A stretch of DNA of 64,000 nt, from positions 186,001 to 250,000 of the forward strand of contig CAVYTO010000002.1 in NCBI GenBank assembly GCA_963771505.1, given 5' to 3'. Position 1 is the stretch's first letter. Each line of letters starts with the position of its first letter. Position numbers and translations under genes: made by a program. The stretch comes from JAJPHW01 sp963771505 (GTDB lineage: Bacteria; Acidobacteriota; Terriglobia; Terriglobales; Acidobacteriaceae). The notes under the pieces were generated by a model. That model saw only the letters and a list, made by a program, of their open reading frames with translations, did not search any database and had not been told where the DNA came from. Positions 37,999 through 46,485 of this stretch are shown one piece after another.

Positions 37999-38020
37999 GC
38001 GCCCCGACTCGACGGGGCGC
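37999..38020 (+). terminator. hairpin after citrate synthase
   Basis: A perfect 8-bp stem GCGCCCCG/CGGGGCGC has a 6-nt loop. It can be extended by CACAC/GTGTG outside. There is no U-tract, and it lies between the gltA stop and the small four-Cys gene, so it may be an attenuator or RNA-stability element instead. Confidence 0.4.
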
Positions 38021-38038
38021 ACAGTGTGAGGACCTCAA

Positions 38039-38248
38039 TTGACGCAGAATCCTGCGCAAATTCTCGCTGTCGGGCTGTGCTCAAACTGCGTCCACGCGCG
38101 GAGAATCGAATCGGATCGCGGATCGGTTTTTCTTCTGTGCCAGCTCTCCCTCACTGATCCGGAGTTCCCGAAGTACCCCCGACTCCCGGTGTTCGCCTGC
38201 AAGGGATACCAGCCACGTTCCGAAATGGGCGAGTCAGAACACGATTAA
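38039..38248 (+). CDS. small four-cysteine protein
   Basis: This 69-residue protein starts at a TTG 6 nt after GAGGA. It contains CSNCVHARRIES, then a Cys in FLLCQLSL and a Cys in VFACKGYQP, a C-x2-C...C...C set that suggests a small zinc-binding or metal-binding fold. The proline-rich DPEFPKYPRLP stretch between the later cysteines looks conserved in type. I do not recognise a named family. It sits between gltA and galE on the same strand. Confidence 0.7.
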   Translation: MTQNPAQILAVGLCSNCVHARRIESDRGSVFLLCQLSLTDPEFPKYPRLPVFACKGYQPRSEMGESEHD

Positions 38249-38283
38249 TGTCCCTCGGCTGTCCGCCCTCGCGCACCTGTTGC

Positions 38284-38289
38284 TAAACT
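38284..38289 (+). promoter_or_regulatory. -10-like TAAACT for galE (possible leaderless start)
   Basis: TAAACT ends 6 nt before the TTG taken as the galE start. No Shine-Dalgarno is present. Confidence 0.3.
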
Positions 38290-38295
38290 GCTGAC

Positions 38296-39282
38296 TTGCA
38301 CACGGATGATAGATCAAGGTGCGTCCTAGTCACCGGCGGTGCGGGGTACATTGGCAGTCACACTGCCCACGCGCTTCGCGACAACGGGTACACGCCAATT
38401 CTGTATGACAATTTGTGCACGGGTTTTCGGCGCCTCGCCAGCGGTTTTGAACTGGTCGAAGGCGGCATTTCGGATACTGCGAAGCTTGCCCCGCTGCTGG
38501 CTCGTGTCGATGCAGTCATCCACTTTGCTGCCCATGCTTACGTTGGTGAATCGGTTCTTGTGCCGCAAAAATACTTCAAAAACAATTTGCAGGATGGACT
38601 CATTTTTCTCGACGCGGTAATTCGATCGCAGGTAAGAAAATTTGTGTTTTCGTCCAGCTGCGCGGTGTACGGAATTCCGAAAACAATACCGATCACAGAA
38701 TCCTCGCCGTTGCTGCCCATTAATCCCTACGGCGAGACTAAGCTAGGCCTCGAAAGCGCCCTCGCTTCTCACGACATTCAACACGGCTTGCGATTTGTCT
38801 CGCTTCGTTACTTTAATGCCGCGGGAGCCGATGAAAAGGGAAGAGTCGGCGAGATGCACTCGCCTGAAACTCATCTCATCCCTTCTGCATTTGCCGCGTT
38901 ACGCGGAACAAGAGGGCCGCTCGAGATCATGGGCGATGACTACTCGACCCCCGACGGAACCTGCATTCGCGACTATGTTCATGTCTCCGACCTGGCGGAT
39001 GCCCATGTGCAAGCGCTGAAATACCTGGGCAATGGCGAGTCGGTTGCGCTGAATTTGGGTTCCGGACATGGGCGTTCCGTGCGTGAAATTATCGAGACTA
39101 TCGAGAGTGTCACCGGTCGCGCCGTGCCCTCCATCATCACTGACAGGCGACAGGGAGATCCGGCCGAACTGGTTGCCGATCCCGAGAAAGCACGTCAACT
39201 CCTGAGCTGGAACGCCAAAAGATCGATAGAAAACATTGTTTCAACGGCTTGGGCATGGGAGCAGCATAGGCCTACGGGATAG
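38296..39282 (+). CDS. galE: UDP-glucose 4-epimerase
   Basis: This 328-aa extended SDR interconverts UDP-glucose and UDP-galactose. It has VLVTGGAGYIGSHTAHALRD, HFAAHAYVGESV, FSSSCAVYGIP, the catalytic NPYGETK with Tyr and Lys, FNAAGADEKGRVGE and CIRDYVHVSDLADAHV. The start is a TTG at 38296 with no ribosome-binding site; no other in-frame start keeps the N-terminal beta-strand. It contributes UDP-sugars to the same glycan chemistry as wecB, ugd and uxs. Confidence 0.92.
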   Translation: MHTDDRSRCVLVTGGAGYIGSHTAHALRDNGYTPILYDNLCTGFRRLASGFELVEGGISDTAKLAPLLARVDAVIHFAAHAYVGESVLVPQKYFKNNLQDGLIFLDAVIRSQVRKFVFSSSCAVYGIPKTIPITESSPLLPINPYGETKLGLESALASHDIQHGLRFVSLRYFNAAGADEKGRVGEMHSPETHLIPSAFAALRGTRGPLEIMGDDYSTPDGTCIRDYVHVSDLADAHVQALKYLGNGESVALNLGSGHGRSVREIIETIESVTGRAVPSIITDRRQGDPAELVADPEKARQLLSWNAKRSIENIVSTAWAWEQHRPTG

Positions 39283-39447
39283 AGTCTTTCGGCCTCATTG
39301 ACTATCCCATTGACGCAAGCCATAATTTCTGTGGCGGACTTTTCCCTGATGGAAAGGTTACTGCCGTCCCCCCAAAGCACTGAGCCTACGCTGATTTCTT
39401 ATCAACCAGCAGGTCGAACCGGGGCAAAAATTATCAAGGAGCAATGG

Positions 39448-41508
39448 ATGAAACCGTTATCGAATCATCGGCGCAATGTCTCTCGCAGTCTACCTTCCTT
39501 ATTTATCGCACTGGTGATGGCGTTTTCGATCGTCTTGCTCTTGGCCCCAGCTTCTTTCGCGCAGACACTGACGTCCGTCAGCCTTGTTCAGATTCTCGAT
39601 AAGAATGTGCCCGCACAATTGCCCGTCATGGCGAATCGGCAATTCACCGCTTATGCGAACTATTCTGACGGCAGCCAGACTTACATCACCCAGCAGGCTC
39701 AGTGGTCTTCGGCCGACAACACCGTGGCGACGGTAACTCCGACCATGGGTTTGGTAACTGCGACTGGAGCAGGCACCGTAAACATCACCGCCACCTACCA
39801 GGGAGTAGCCGGAAGCAGTTCTTTGACTACTATCCCGGCGACATTGACTGTGGTTTACGTGACCCCGGCGAACTGGGCAATGCAGACCGGCACCACCCAG
39901 CAATTTAACGCGACCGCATCTTACGGCGGCGCGACCTCGCAGGATGTAACGCAAACCGCAAAATGGAAGTCGTCCAATACAGCAGTCGCCACTGTTAGCA
40001 CGACCGGATTAGTTACCGCAGTTGGCGCAGGCAGCGCTAGCATTACCGCTTCCTTCCAGAATCGTTCGGGTGTGAACCCCGTCACCGTCACCACCACTGC
40101 TCCGCCGAACCTTGGACAGTGGTCTGCGCCGCAAAGCCTGGGCATGATCGGCATCCATGCCGCTCTGCTTAACACCGGCAATGTTCTGCTGTGGGGATAT
40201 CCGATTGGGCGCGCTGGCGGACCGGCACCGGCCCGCATCTGGAACCCGACCACCAATGCGGTCACCGATCTCACGCTGCCTTTTCCGACGGATATTTTCT
40301 GCGCCGGACAATCATTCCTTCCAGACGGACGCCTGCTCGTCGACGGCGGTTTGAATGATGGCCAATTCCCGGCCGATGCAGGCATTCCGAATACGACGTT
40401 CTTCAATCCAGCCAGCAGCACCTGGACGGTGGGCCCGCCGATGGCGAACGCCCGCTGGTATCCCAGTACGGTTCGTCTGGCGAATGGCAATATTCTCGCT
40501 CTGGCCGGAACCGACGCTGCGGGCAAGAACATTGTCCGCGCCATGGAAATTTACAGCCCGACGACAAATTCCTGGACGCTTCTGCCTAAGGCCGCGCAAA
40601 TGCCGCACAACCCGGATGACTATCCGCTTATGACCCTGCAACCGAACGGAAACGTCTTCTATGCGGCCCCGCGGCAGGACAGTTGGATGTACAACACCGC
40701 AGCCCAGACGTGGGCATTCGTCGCTAACATGAACACCTACCCGCGTGCTCATGCCAACTCTGTCATTCTGCCGGACTCGCAGAAAGTCATGGTTGCCGGC
40801 GGCGCGGAAACAATTGGCGACGGCGGCGGCACCCCGACGGCTACCACCGAAGTGATCGATCTTTCTCAGACTGCCCCGGTGTGGACATATCTAGCGCCGA
40901 TGAACATTCCGCGCTACAACATGAACTTCATTTACCTGCCCGATGGAACTCTCATTTCAATCGGCGGAAATCAGGCCTCCGACTACACCTCGCCGATCGA
41001 GATTCCTGAAATTTACGATCCTGTCGCCAACACCTGGACAGAAATGGCTCCCCAGGTTGGCAGCCGTGGATATCACTCTTCGGCCGTCCTGCTGCCAGAT
41101 GGACGCATTCTCTCCGCGGGTTCTGACAGCGGCAAATCGCTCGAGAACTCCTACGAAATCTACAGCCCGCCGTACTTGTTCAAGGGAGCGCGCCCGAGCA
41201 TCACGGCTGCGCCGACAACTCTCGGCTACAACGCGCAATTCACCATCACCACGCCGGACGCCGCGAGCATCAAACGCATCGCGTTGCTTCCGCCGACCGC
41301 GACCACTCACGCCAACCATATGGACGATAACCGATATCTTGATCTGAAGTTCAGGATTGGCAACGGTTCCATCACCGCGCTGTCGCCCGGGTCCACCAAC
41401 ATCGCGCCTCCGGGCTACTACATGCTGGTAATCGTGAATTCGAACGGCGTGCCCAGCGTGATGCCCTTCGTGCAAATGAAGGCCAAAGGCGGATCCGCCG
41501 CAAAATAG
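39448..41508 (+). CDS. secreted copper-radical oxidase-like protein with two Big2 domains
   Basis: This 686-aa protein has a signal peptide (about residues 15-40, ending APASFAQ). Two bacterial Ig-like group 2 domains follow (about 45-130 and 135-215). A seven-bladed Kelch propeller of the galactose/glyoxal oxidase type comes next, then the DUF1929 early-set domain. The residues that form the copper-radical site appear to be kept: Cys in FCAGQSFLPDG (about 40300), Tyr in ARWYPST (about 40452), Tyr-His in RGYHSSAVLLPDG (about 41070) and His in TTHANHM (about 41307). Activity on primary alcohols or aldehydes is inferred. AAGGAG precedes the ATG. Confidence 0.88.
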   Translation: MKPLSNHRRNVSRSLPSLFIALVMAFSIVLLLAPASFAQTLTSVSLVQILDKNVPAQLPVMANRQFTAYANYSDGSQTYITQQAQWSSADNTVATVTPTMGLVTATGAGTVNITATYQGVAGSSSLTTIPATLTVVYVTPANWAMQTGTTQQFNATASYGGATSQDVTQTAKWKSSNTAVATVSTTGLVTAVGAGSASITASFQNRSGVNPVTVTTTAPPNLGQWSAPQSLGMIGIHAALLNTGNVLLWGYPIGRAGGPAPARIWNPTTNAVTDLTLPFPTDIFCAGQSFLPDGRLLVDGGLNDGQFPADAGIPNTTFFNPASSTWTVGPPMANARWYPSTVRLANGNILALAGTDAAGKNIVRAMEIYSPTTNSWTLLPKAAQMPHNPDDYPLMTLQPNGNVFYAAPRQDSWMYNTAAQTWAFVANMNTYPRAHANSVILPDSQKVMVAGGAETIGDGGGTPTATTEVIDLSQTAPVWTYLAPMNIPRYNMNFIYLPDGTLISIGGNQASDYTSPIEIPEIYDPVANTWTEMAPQVGSRGYHSSAVLLPDGRILSAGSDSGKSLENSYEIYSPPYLFKGARPSITAAPTTLGYNAQFTITTPDAASIKRIALLPPTATTHANHMDDNRYLDLKFRIGNGSITALSPGSTNIAPPGYYMLVIVNSNGVPSVMPFVQMKAKGGSAAK

Positions 41509-41918
41509 ACGTTGGAAGTGTGGATCCGAGTCGAACCTGTCTCGGATCCACCGCCCTCCCCGATCCCGCCCACACAATTCCTGTCTGCAAATACCCGTAG
41601 GGACCGCCGTCCCGCCTGCCCTAAGCGAAGTCGAAGGGCTGGGGCTTTCATCCGAAACGTCAAACGGTCGGATAAATCCCCAACTGCTCGCCCCTCCGCG
41701 CAGTCAATTGCAACTAAATCTCAACCACGCTATCTCACCGGTACACCACTCTAATCATGACTCAGACCGCTCAACTCCAGAATATGAGCCGCTCGGGCTC
41801 GAACTCGGTAGCGATAAGTGGCAACGTGATCCTGAGCGGAGACACAGGTTGGCCCGCATACCCGAGCGACCGCCGCGCGGACAGGTTTGTCCACGCGGCA
41901 TGCGCCAGAACGGGTCGC
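41509..41918. other. 410-bp region between convergent genes
   Basis: No gene is supported. A perfect 11-bp inverted repeat GTGGATCCGAG/CTCGGATCCAC with a 10-nt loop at 41520-41551 follows the oxidase stop and may terminate it, although no T-run follows. At about 41610-41640 the text TAAGCGAAGTCGAAGGGC resembles a dispersed bacterial intergenic repeat. The rest shows nothing recognisable. Confidence 0.45.
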
Positions 41919-43034
41919 TTACTTCACTAACAGAAATCCGTGGTGCACGGTCCCGGAGTCCGCGTAGTTGCCAGATATGTAGATATGGCTTGCTACGCTG
42001 ATGACGTAACCCGAAGTTCCTTGGTTGAAGCCGCTCCCAGCTCCGGGCACGTTGATGGCAACAATCTGGCCGGTGGGAGTACGAGCAAAGCCGTGGCTGA
42101 CGGTCCCGGAATCCAAGTCTGTACCCACAACTATCCCGGAAGTGCTGATGCCGAAAGCCTCGGTGCCCTGATTCTTGCCGGAGCCAGCGCCGGGGGCGTT
42201 GATGGTGGTGATGGTGCCGTTGGTGGCGCGTTGAAAACCGTGCTGAACCCCGGCGGAATCGAAGAAAATTCCGACGACGGTCCCTGCTGTATTCAAGGCC
42301 CCACCCACTGTGCCCTGTGCCAGGCCCGTTCCCGCGCCGGGGGCGTCAATCACTGTGAACGCGCCGTTGGTGGCGCGAATGAAGCCATGATAGACGAAGC
42401 TTGAGTCTATGTAGTATCCAGCGATGACACCTGCTGTGTTGATTTGTAGCGCTGCGGTGCCCTCGCCACCTGCGGTTCCCGCACCGGGGGCGTCGAAGGT
42501 CGTGATGGCTCCAGCCGCGGTCCGTACGAATGCATGGTGGACCCCGCCGGAGTCATAAAAATATCCGGTTATGGTGCCGGCAGTGTTGATCCCGAAACCT
42601 ATCGTGCCTTGATTTATCAGCGTGCCCGCTCCGGGCGCATCGAACGTCGATATGCTTCCACTGGGCGAGCGGACAAAGCCATGGCTCACAGTACGAGAGT
42701 CGATATAGTAGCCGGCAATCGTACCCGCAGTGTTAATGCCTCTACCGACGGTGCCCTGGTCTTTGCCAGTGCCGGAGCCCGACACGTCGAAGGTAGTGAT
42801 GGTTCCGCTGACGGCTCGCACGTAGCCATGGGAAACCGAAGAAGAGTCGGAGTAGTAGCCGGTGACGGTAGCGGCAGAATTGATGGAAGACCCGAATGTG
42901 CCTTGGTCGAAACCAGTCCCTGCCCCGGGGGCGTCAAAGGTGGTTATAGTTTGCGCCGGTGAGGCGATAGAAGCGGCCGCACAAATCAGGCCGGCCAGCA
43001 GATTTCCCAGGAAAGATAGCTTTGATTTAAACAA
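41919..43034 (-). CDS. exported HAF-repeat protein (seven repeats)
   Basis: This protein of about 371 residues has a signal peptide at about 1-27. It is followed by seven tandem repeats of about 49 aa with the pattern ITTFDAPGAGTG--QGT, INTAGTI-GYY-DS and VHHGFVR. The DNA period is about 147 bp. This matches the 'extracellular repeat, HAF' type, which probably folds as a beta-propeller. The TTG start at 43034 sits 7 nt after AAGGAG; an upstream frame to 43139 is rejected. Function unknown, secreted. It is downstream of, and co-directional with, the STPK gene. Confidence 0.8.
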   Translation of the reverse strand: MFKSKLSFLGNLLAGLICAAASIASPAQTITTFDAPGAGTGFDQGTFGSSINSAATVTGYYSDSSSVSHGYVRAVSGTITTFDVSGSGTGKDQGTVGRGINTAGTIAGYYIDSRTVSHGFVRSPSGSISTFDAPGAGTLINQGTIGFGINTAGTITGYFYDSGGVHHAFVRTAAGAITTFDAPGAGTAGGEGTAALQINTAGVIAGYYIDSSFVYHGFIRATNGAFTVIDAPGAGTGLAQGTVGGALNTAGTVVGIFFDSAGVQHGFQRATNGTITTINAPGAGSGKNQGTEAFGISTSGIVVGTDLDSGTVSHGFARTPTGQIVAINVPGAGSGFNQGTSGYVISVASHIYISGNYADSGTVHHGFLLVK

Positions 43035-43166
43035 CGTCGATCTCCTTAAGTGCCGAGCGAAATAGTGGTTATCGTAGGGCCAATCAAGCGGTCGGTCAAC
43101 GTGAAAGAGTTTGCGGAAACGGGCGGGAAAGTTGCGCACGCTGCGTGGGTGTGCGCTATAAAGCGG

Positions 43167-45641
43167 TCAAGGTTTAGTGATTTCGGCGGAAAACTTGTCG
43201 CTGCATTGTTTGGCGGAAGCGAGGACGGTCGCGAATTCAGGCATGTTTCGCAAGGTCGCGAGAAGAGGGTCTTTTTGCATGGCCGTGTAAGCGCAATAGT
43301 TGCCGTCAATGGCGCTCTTGAGCAGACGCAAGGCAATATCCTTCTCGCCGCAGAAAGCCATGTTGGCAGCAAAAATGTAACGGTTCTCAGAGTCGATGTT
43401 GGCAATCATGTCCGGTTCGCGATCCCTTATTGAGCGTTCAACCTCAGCAGGCAGCGGCTGTCCGGAAGCCATCCGCTGAGAACAGGAGACATCAATCGTG
43501 CCGAAGATACCCGGAACCTTGGACGAAGCCTGCTTCGCCTCTTCGAATTTGCCCGCGCGCCAGAGGTCTTGGATTAGGTTTCGGTTGTACCAGATCGACC
43601 CGGCGTCGCGGTTGAGGAAATCGATGGACCGCGAGGGATTGCCCATCTGGCCGAAGGTGAACGCGCACGAGCGAAAGATATAGTTGCCGGAGTCGATGGA
43701 GAGAGCTCGTTCACATTCCCGGGCAGACTCTTCGAGCTGGCCGCCATAGCGCAAAACATATCCCTTCACGAAATGAGCCAACGCGTTATCGGGATGACGC
43801 CGTAATAAATCAGTCGCGGTCTTGTAGGCCTTGACCACATCGCCTCGTTCGGATTCAATTGCGCTGAGTTGCCCGGATGCTAAAGCGAGGTCTGGGTCGA
43901 GCGCGAGGGCGCGATCCAATGCGACGGTGGCCTTCTGATACTGAGCTTCTCCGCCGCCACCATACTGGGCGTCAAGATAGTAGCGGCGGCCGAGTACGCT
44001 CCACGCGGGAGCATAGGTTTGATCGAGTCCCACGGCGCGTTCCAGCATGGGGATCGCTTCTTTGTTGGGCGCGGGATCGTTTCCCAGCGACAGACTGCGA
44101 AGATAAAGGTCGTAGGCTTCCTCGTTATTAGGACGCGTAGCCCCATCGGAGGAATCGCTGCTCGCGCCCAGGGCAGGAAGTATCCCCTGACGAACCTTGG
44201 CGGAGATTTGTGAGCGCATGGCGATCATGTCGGGCGAGGCGACGCTAAGGGTGTCGCGCCAGAGTGTCCGGTTGTTCTCGACATCCACGGCTTCGAGCGT
44301 GACCTGAAGTTGATCGCCTTCTTTTAGATAGTGCCCGGTGATGATGTCGGTGACGTGCATCTCGCGCCCGGCTTTTTGCAGGTCTAGATTGGCGTCGGTG
44401 TATTTGCTGGTGGTCGCAAATGGACGAATCGACAACGTTCGGACGAAGCTCAGCGCAGTGGCAATTTCATCGGGCAAAGCGAGACGCAGGAAATCTGTGT
44501 CTTTGTCACCGCCCAGGTTTTGGAAGGGAAGCACTGCCACCGCGGTCGGATTGGCTGCATTGGCGGCGGGAAGTACGTGGGTATTGCGTTGCCAGAGCAA
44601 AATTCCCGCAACCAAAGCGAAGATGACTGTGACTCCGCCGGCGATCCTGCTGAAGTAACCGATGCGAGGCGCAGTTGCTTGAGTTGATGAAAAAGCCGCA
44701 GCGCTTTGATTTGAGCCCGCCGATCCGGAAATCGACGACGCTCCCTGCTCCGCTGACATTGAAGAGACCGCGGAACGGCCGCTTTCGGTATCGCGCTTGA
44801 GGCGTTGCAGATCGCCACGCATTTCCGACGCGTGCTGGTAGCGCAGATTGCGATCTTTCTCCAACGCTTTGTTGATGATGTCTTCGAGTTTCGGCGGAAT
44901 GTCGCGGTTTAACCGGACGGCGAGAACCGGGGCGCGATTCATGATCGCCTCACAGATCACCGCTGAACTCTCACCATGGAAAGGCACATCGCCCGTGGCC
45001 ATTTCATAGAGCACGGCGCCGAACGAGAACAAGTCGGTGCGGGCGTCAAGATCGCGTGCGCGAACCTGCTCTGGCGACATATATGCGACAGTGCCAAGCA
45101 TGGTGCCGGGGCTGGTTAGGTGGTCGCCATCAATGGTCTGCGTGGCCATCGATTGGCTGCTCGAGCGCCCGGCGGCTACCTTCGCCAAACCGAAATCGAG
45201 AATTTTCGCGTGGCCGCGTTTAGTGACGAAGATATTCGCAGGCTTGATGTCGCGGTGAACGATCCCTTCGGAGTGGGCGGCATCGAGAGCGTCTGCGATC
45301 TCGATCGCTAGTGTGAGCAGGGCATCGATCTCTAGCGGACGGCCGCCAATTTTGTGCTTAAGCGTAGATCCATCCAGAAACTCCATGGCAATAAACGCGC
45401 GGGAGTCGTGGTCGTCAATCTCATAGATTGTGCAAATGTTGGGGTGGTTCAAGGCCGAGGCTGCCTGGGCTTCGCGCTCAAAACGGGCGAGCGATTGCGG
45501 ATCGTTGGCGACGTCGCTGGGCAGGAATTTCAGCGCAACGGCACGATGCAGTTTGATGTCTTCTGCTTTGTAGACAACGCCCATCCCGCCACCGCCGAGT
45601 TTCTCGGTGATCTGGTAGTGGGATATTGTCTCGCCAAGCAT
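43167..45641 (-). CDS. Ser/Thr protein kinase with C-terminal TPRs
   Basis: This is an 824-aa membrane kinase. The kinase domain at about 8-270 has the G-loop KLGGGGMGVVYKAED, catalytic VHRDIKPAN, DFGLAK and APE-like YMSPEQ. A Ser/Ala-rich juxtamembrane region follows, then one membrane helix at about 335-355 (VTVIFALVAGILLWQ). The outer part contains an adenylate-cyclase-associated-like block (AVLPFQNLGGDKDTDFLRLAL) and about five TPR units. This is the standard acidobacterial STPK architecture. A TAGCAT lies 9 nt before the ATG, with no Shine-Dalgarno. The substrate is unknown. Confidence 0.92.
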   Translation of the reverse strand: MLGETISHYQITEKLGGGGMGVVYKAEDIKLHRAVALKFLPSDVANDPQSLARFEREAQAASALNHPNICTIYEIDDHDSRAFIAMEFLDGSTLKHKIGGRPLEIDALLTLAIEIADALDAAHSEGIVHRDIKPANIFVTKRGHAKILDFGLAKVAAGRSSSQSMATQTIDGDHLTSPGTMLGTVAYMSPEQVRARDLDARTDLFSFGAVLYEMATGDVPFHGESSAVICEAIMNRAPVLAVRLNRDIPPKLEDIINKALEKDRNLRYQHASEMRGDLQRLKRDTESGRSAVSSMSAEQGASSISGSAGSNQSAAAFSSTQATAPRIGYFSRIAGGVTVIFALVAGILLWQRNTHVLPAANAANPTAVAVLPFQNLGGDKDTDFLRLALPDEIATALSFVRTLSIRPFATTSKYTDANLDLQKAGREMHVTDIITGHYLKEGDQLQVTLEAVDVENNRTLWRDTLSVASPDMIAMRSQISAKVRQGILPALGASSDSSDGATRPNNEEAYDLYLRSLSLGNDPAPNKEAIPMLERAVGLDQTYAPAWSVLGRRYYLDAQYGGGGEAQYQKATVALDRALALDPDLALASGQLSAIESERGDVVKAYKTATDLLRRHPDNALAHFVKGYVLRYGGQLEESARECERALSIDSGNYIFRSCAFTFGQMGNPSRSIDFLNRDAGSIWYNRNLIQDLWRAGKFEEAKQASSKVPGIFGTIDVSCSQRMASGQPLPAEVERSIRDREPDMIANIDSENRYIFAANMAFCGEKDIALRLLKSAIDGNYCAYTAMQKDPLLATLRNMPEFATVLASAKQCSDKFSAEITKP

Positions 45642-45650
45642 TCGAAAAGA

Positions 45651-45656
45651 ATGCTA
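45651..45656 (-). promoter_or_regulatory. -10-like TAGCAT for the STPK (possible leaderless start)
   Basis: TAGCAT on the minus strand ends 9 nt before the ATG at 45641. No Shine-Dalgarno lies between. Confidence 0.3.
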
Positions 45657-45844
45657 GAGGGTTAGAGGGTGAGAGTCAATTAGGTGAAGGCTCGGCTTGC
45701 CATCATCCTTTCGTGTTTAGAGCGCCCAGGATTGTACGGTCACCGCCAGGTCTCGCTCACCGGAGAGGTTAGCGTAGCCGGGCCGAGCGGGAGTCTCGGG
45801 AGCGATGTGCCGTTTCTAGTAAGGCGCTAGATCTTGTTTCAGGT

Positions 45845-46414
45845 TTACGCAGCTTCGAGCACTTGCTGTGTGGACCGAACACGGCCCATGCGAGGAAAGA
45901 TAGTTTGGGTGGCGAACTGGTGTGCGTCCGCGCTGAAGCTGCTCATGGCATCTTCCACGAATATCAGCTCGTAACCCCGATCGAACGCGGCGCGGGCGGT
46001 TGATTCCACGCCGAAGTTGGTGGCGATTCCGCCGATGATGATCGTACGGATGCCTCGTCGGTGCAATTGTTGGCCGAGTTCCGTGCCGTAAAATGCTCCC
46101 CACTGCCGTTTAGTGATGATAAGGTCCTCCGGTTGCCGGTCGAGGTCTTCGCGCAGTTCGGACGCGCTCGCCGGCGGAGGCGGCGCGTTAGGATCGCGAG
46201 TCGGAGAATCCACGGGAAGTGAGAGAACTTCAGACATGAGGACGTGAACGAATACGATGGTTGATCCGCGGCGGCGAAGTTCGGTGGCGAGTTGTTTCGC
46301 CCGGCTGACAACATCGGCGGAAGAGTAAGGGGCCAGTTGCCTGCTGGTGATGCCATTTTGCAGGTCGATCAGGATTAAGGCGGAGGATTTGGGAGCGAAA
46401 TGCAGGGATGGCAT
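45845..46414 (-). CDS. isochorismatase-like protein without the catalytic Cys
   Basis: This 189-aa protein of the isochorismatase/cysteine-hydrolase fold has the acidic residue (ALILIDLQNGI) and Lys (LIITKRQWGAFYGTEL). The position of the nucleophilic Cys, normally before V in 'T-x-x-C-V', is Gly (GGIATNFGVESTARAAF). A related non-cysteine branch with 'GVEST' is known among database proteins. It therefore may not be a hydrolase. GATAAT lies 6 nt before the ATG. It lies between the STPK and the ABC exporter. Confidence 0.85.
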   Translation of the reverse strand: MPSLHFAPKSSALILIDLQNGITSRQLAPYSSADVVSRAKQLATELRRRGSTIVFVHVLMSEVLSLPVDSPTRDPNAPPPPASASELREDLDRQPEDLIITKRQWGAFYGTELGQQLHRRGIRTIIIGGIATNFGVESTARAAFDRGYELIFVEDAMSSFSADAHQFATQTIFPRMGRVRSTQQVLEAA

Positions 46415-46420
46415 TCCAGA

Positions 46421-46426
46421 ATTATC
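46421..46426 (-). promoter_or_regulatory. -10-like GATAAT for the isochorismatase-like gene
   Basis: GATAAT on the minus strand ends 6 nt before the ATG at 46414. Another candidate leaderless start. Confidence 0.35.
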
Positions 46427-46485
46427 TCAGAGCTTCCGCAAAAGATACTCGCCCATACGCGGGCGAGGCGCCCCCGCCACACGGT

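Noticed and set aside
37147..38022. A 291-codon antisense open frame across citrate synthase
   Set aside because: The plus strand has all citrate synthase motifs. The antisense product lacks any domain and follows from the codon bias of gltA.
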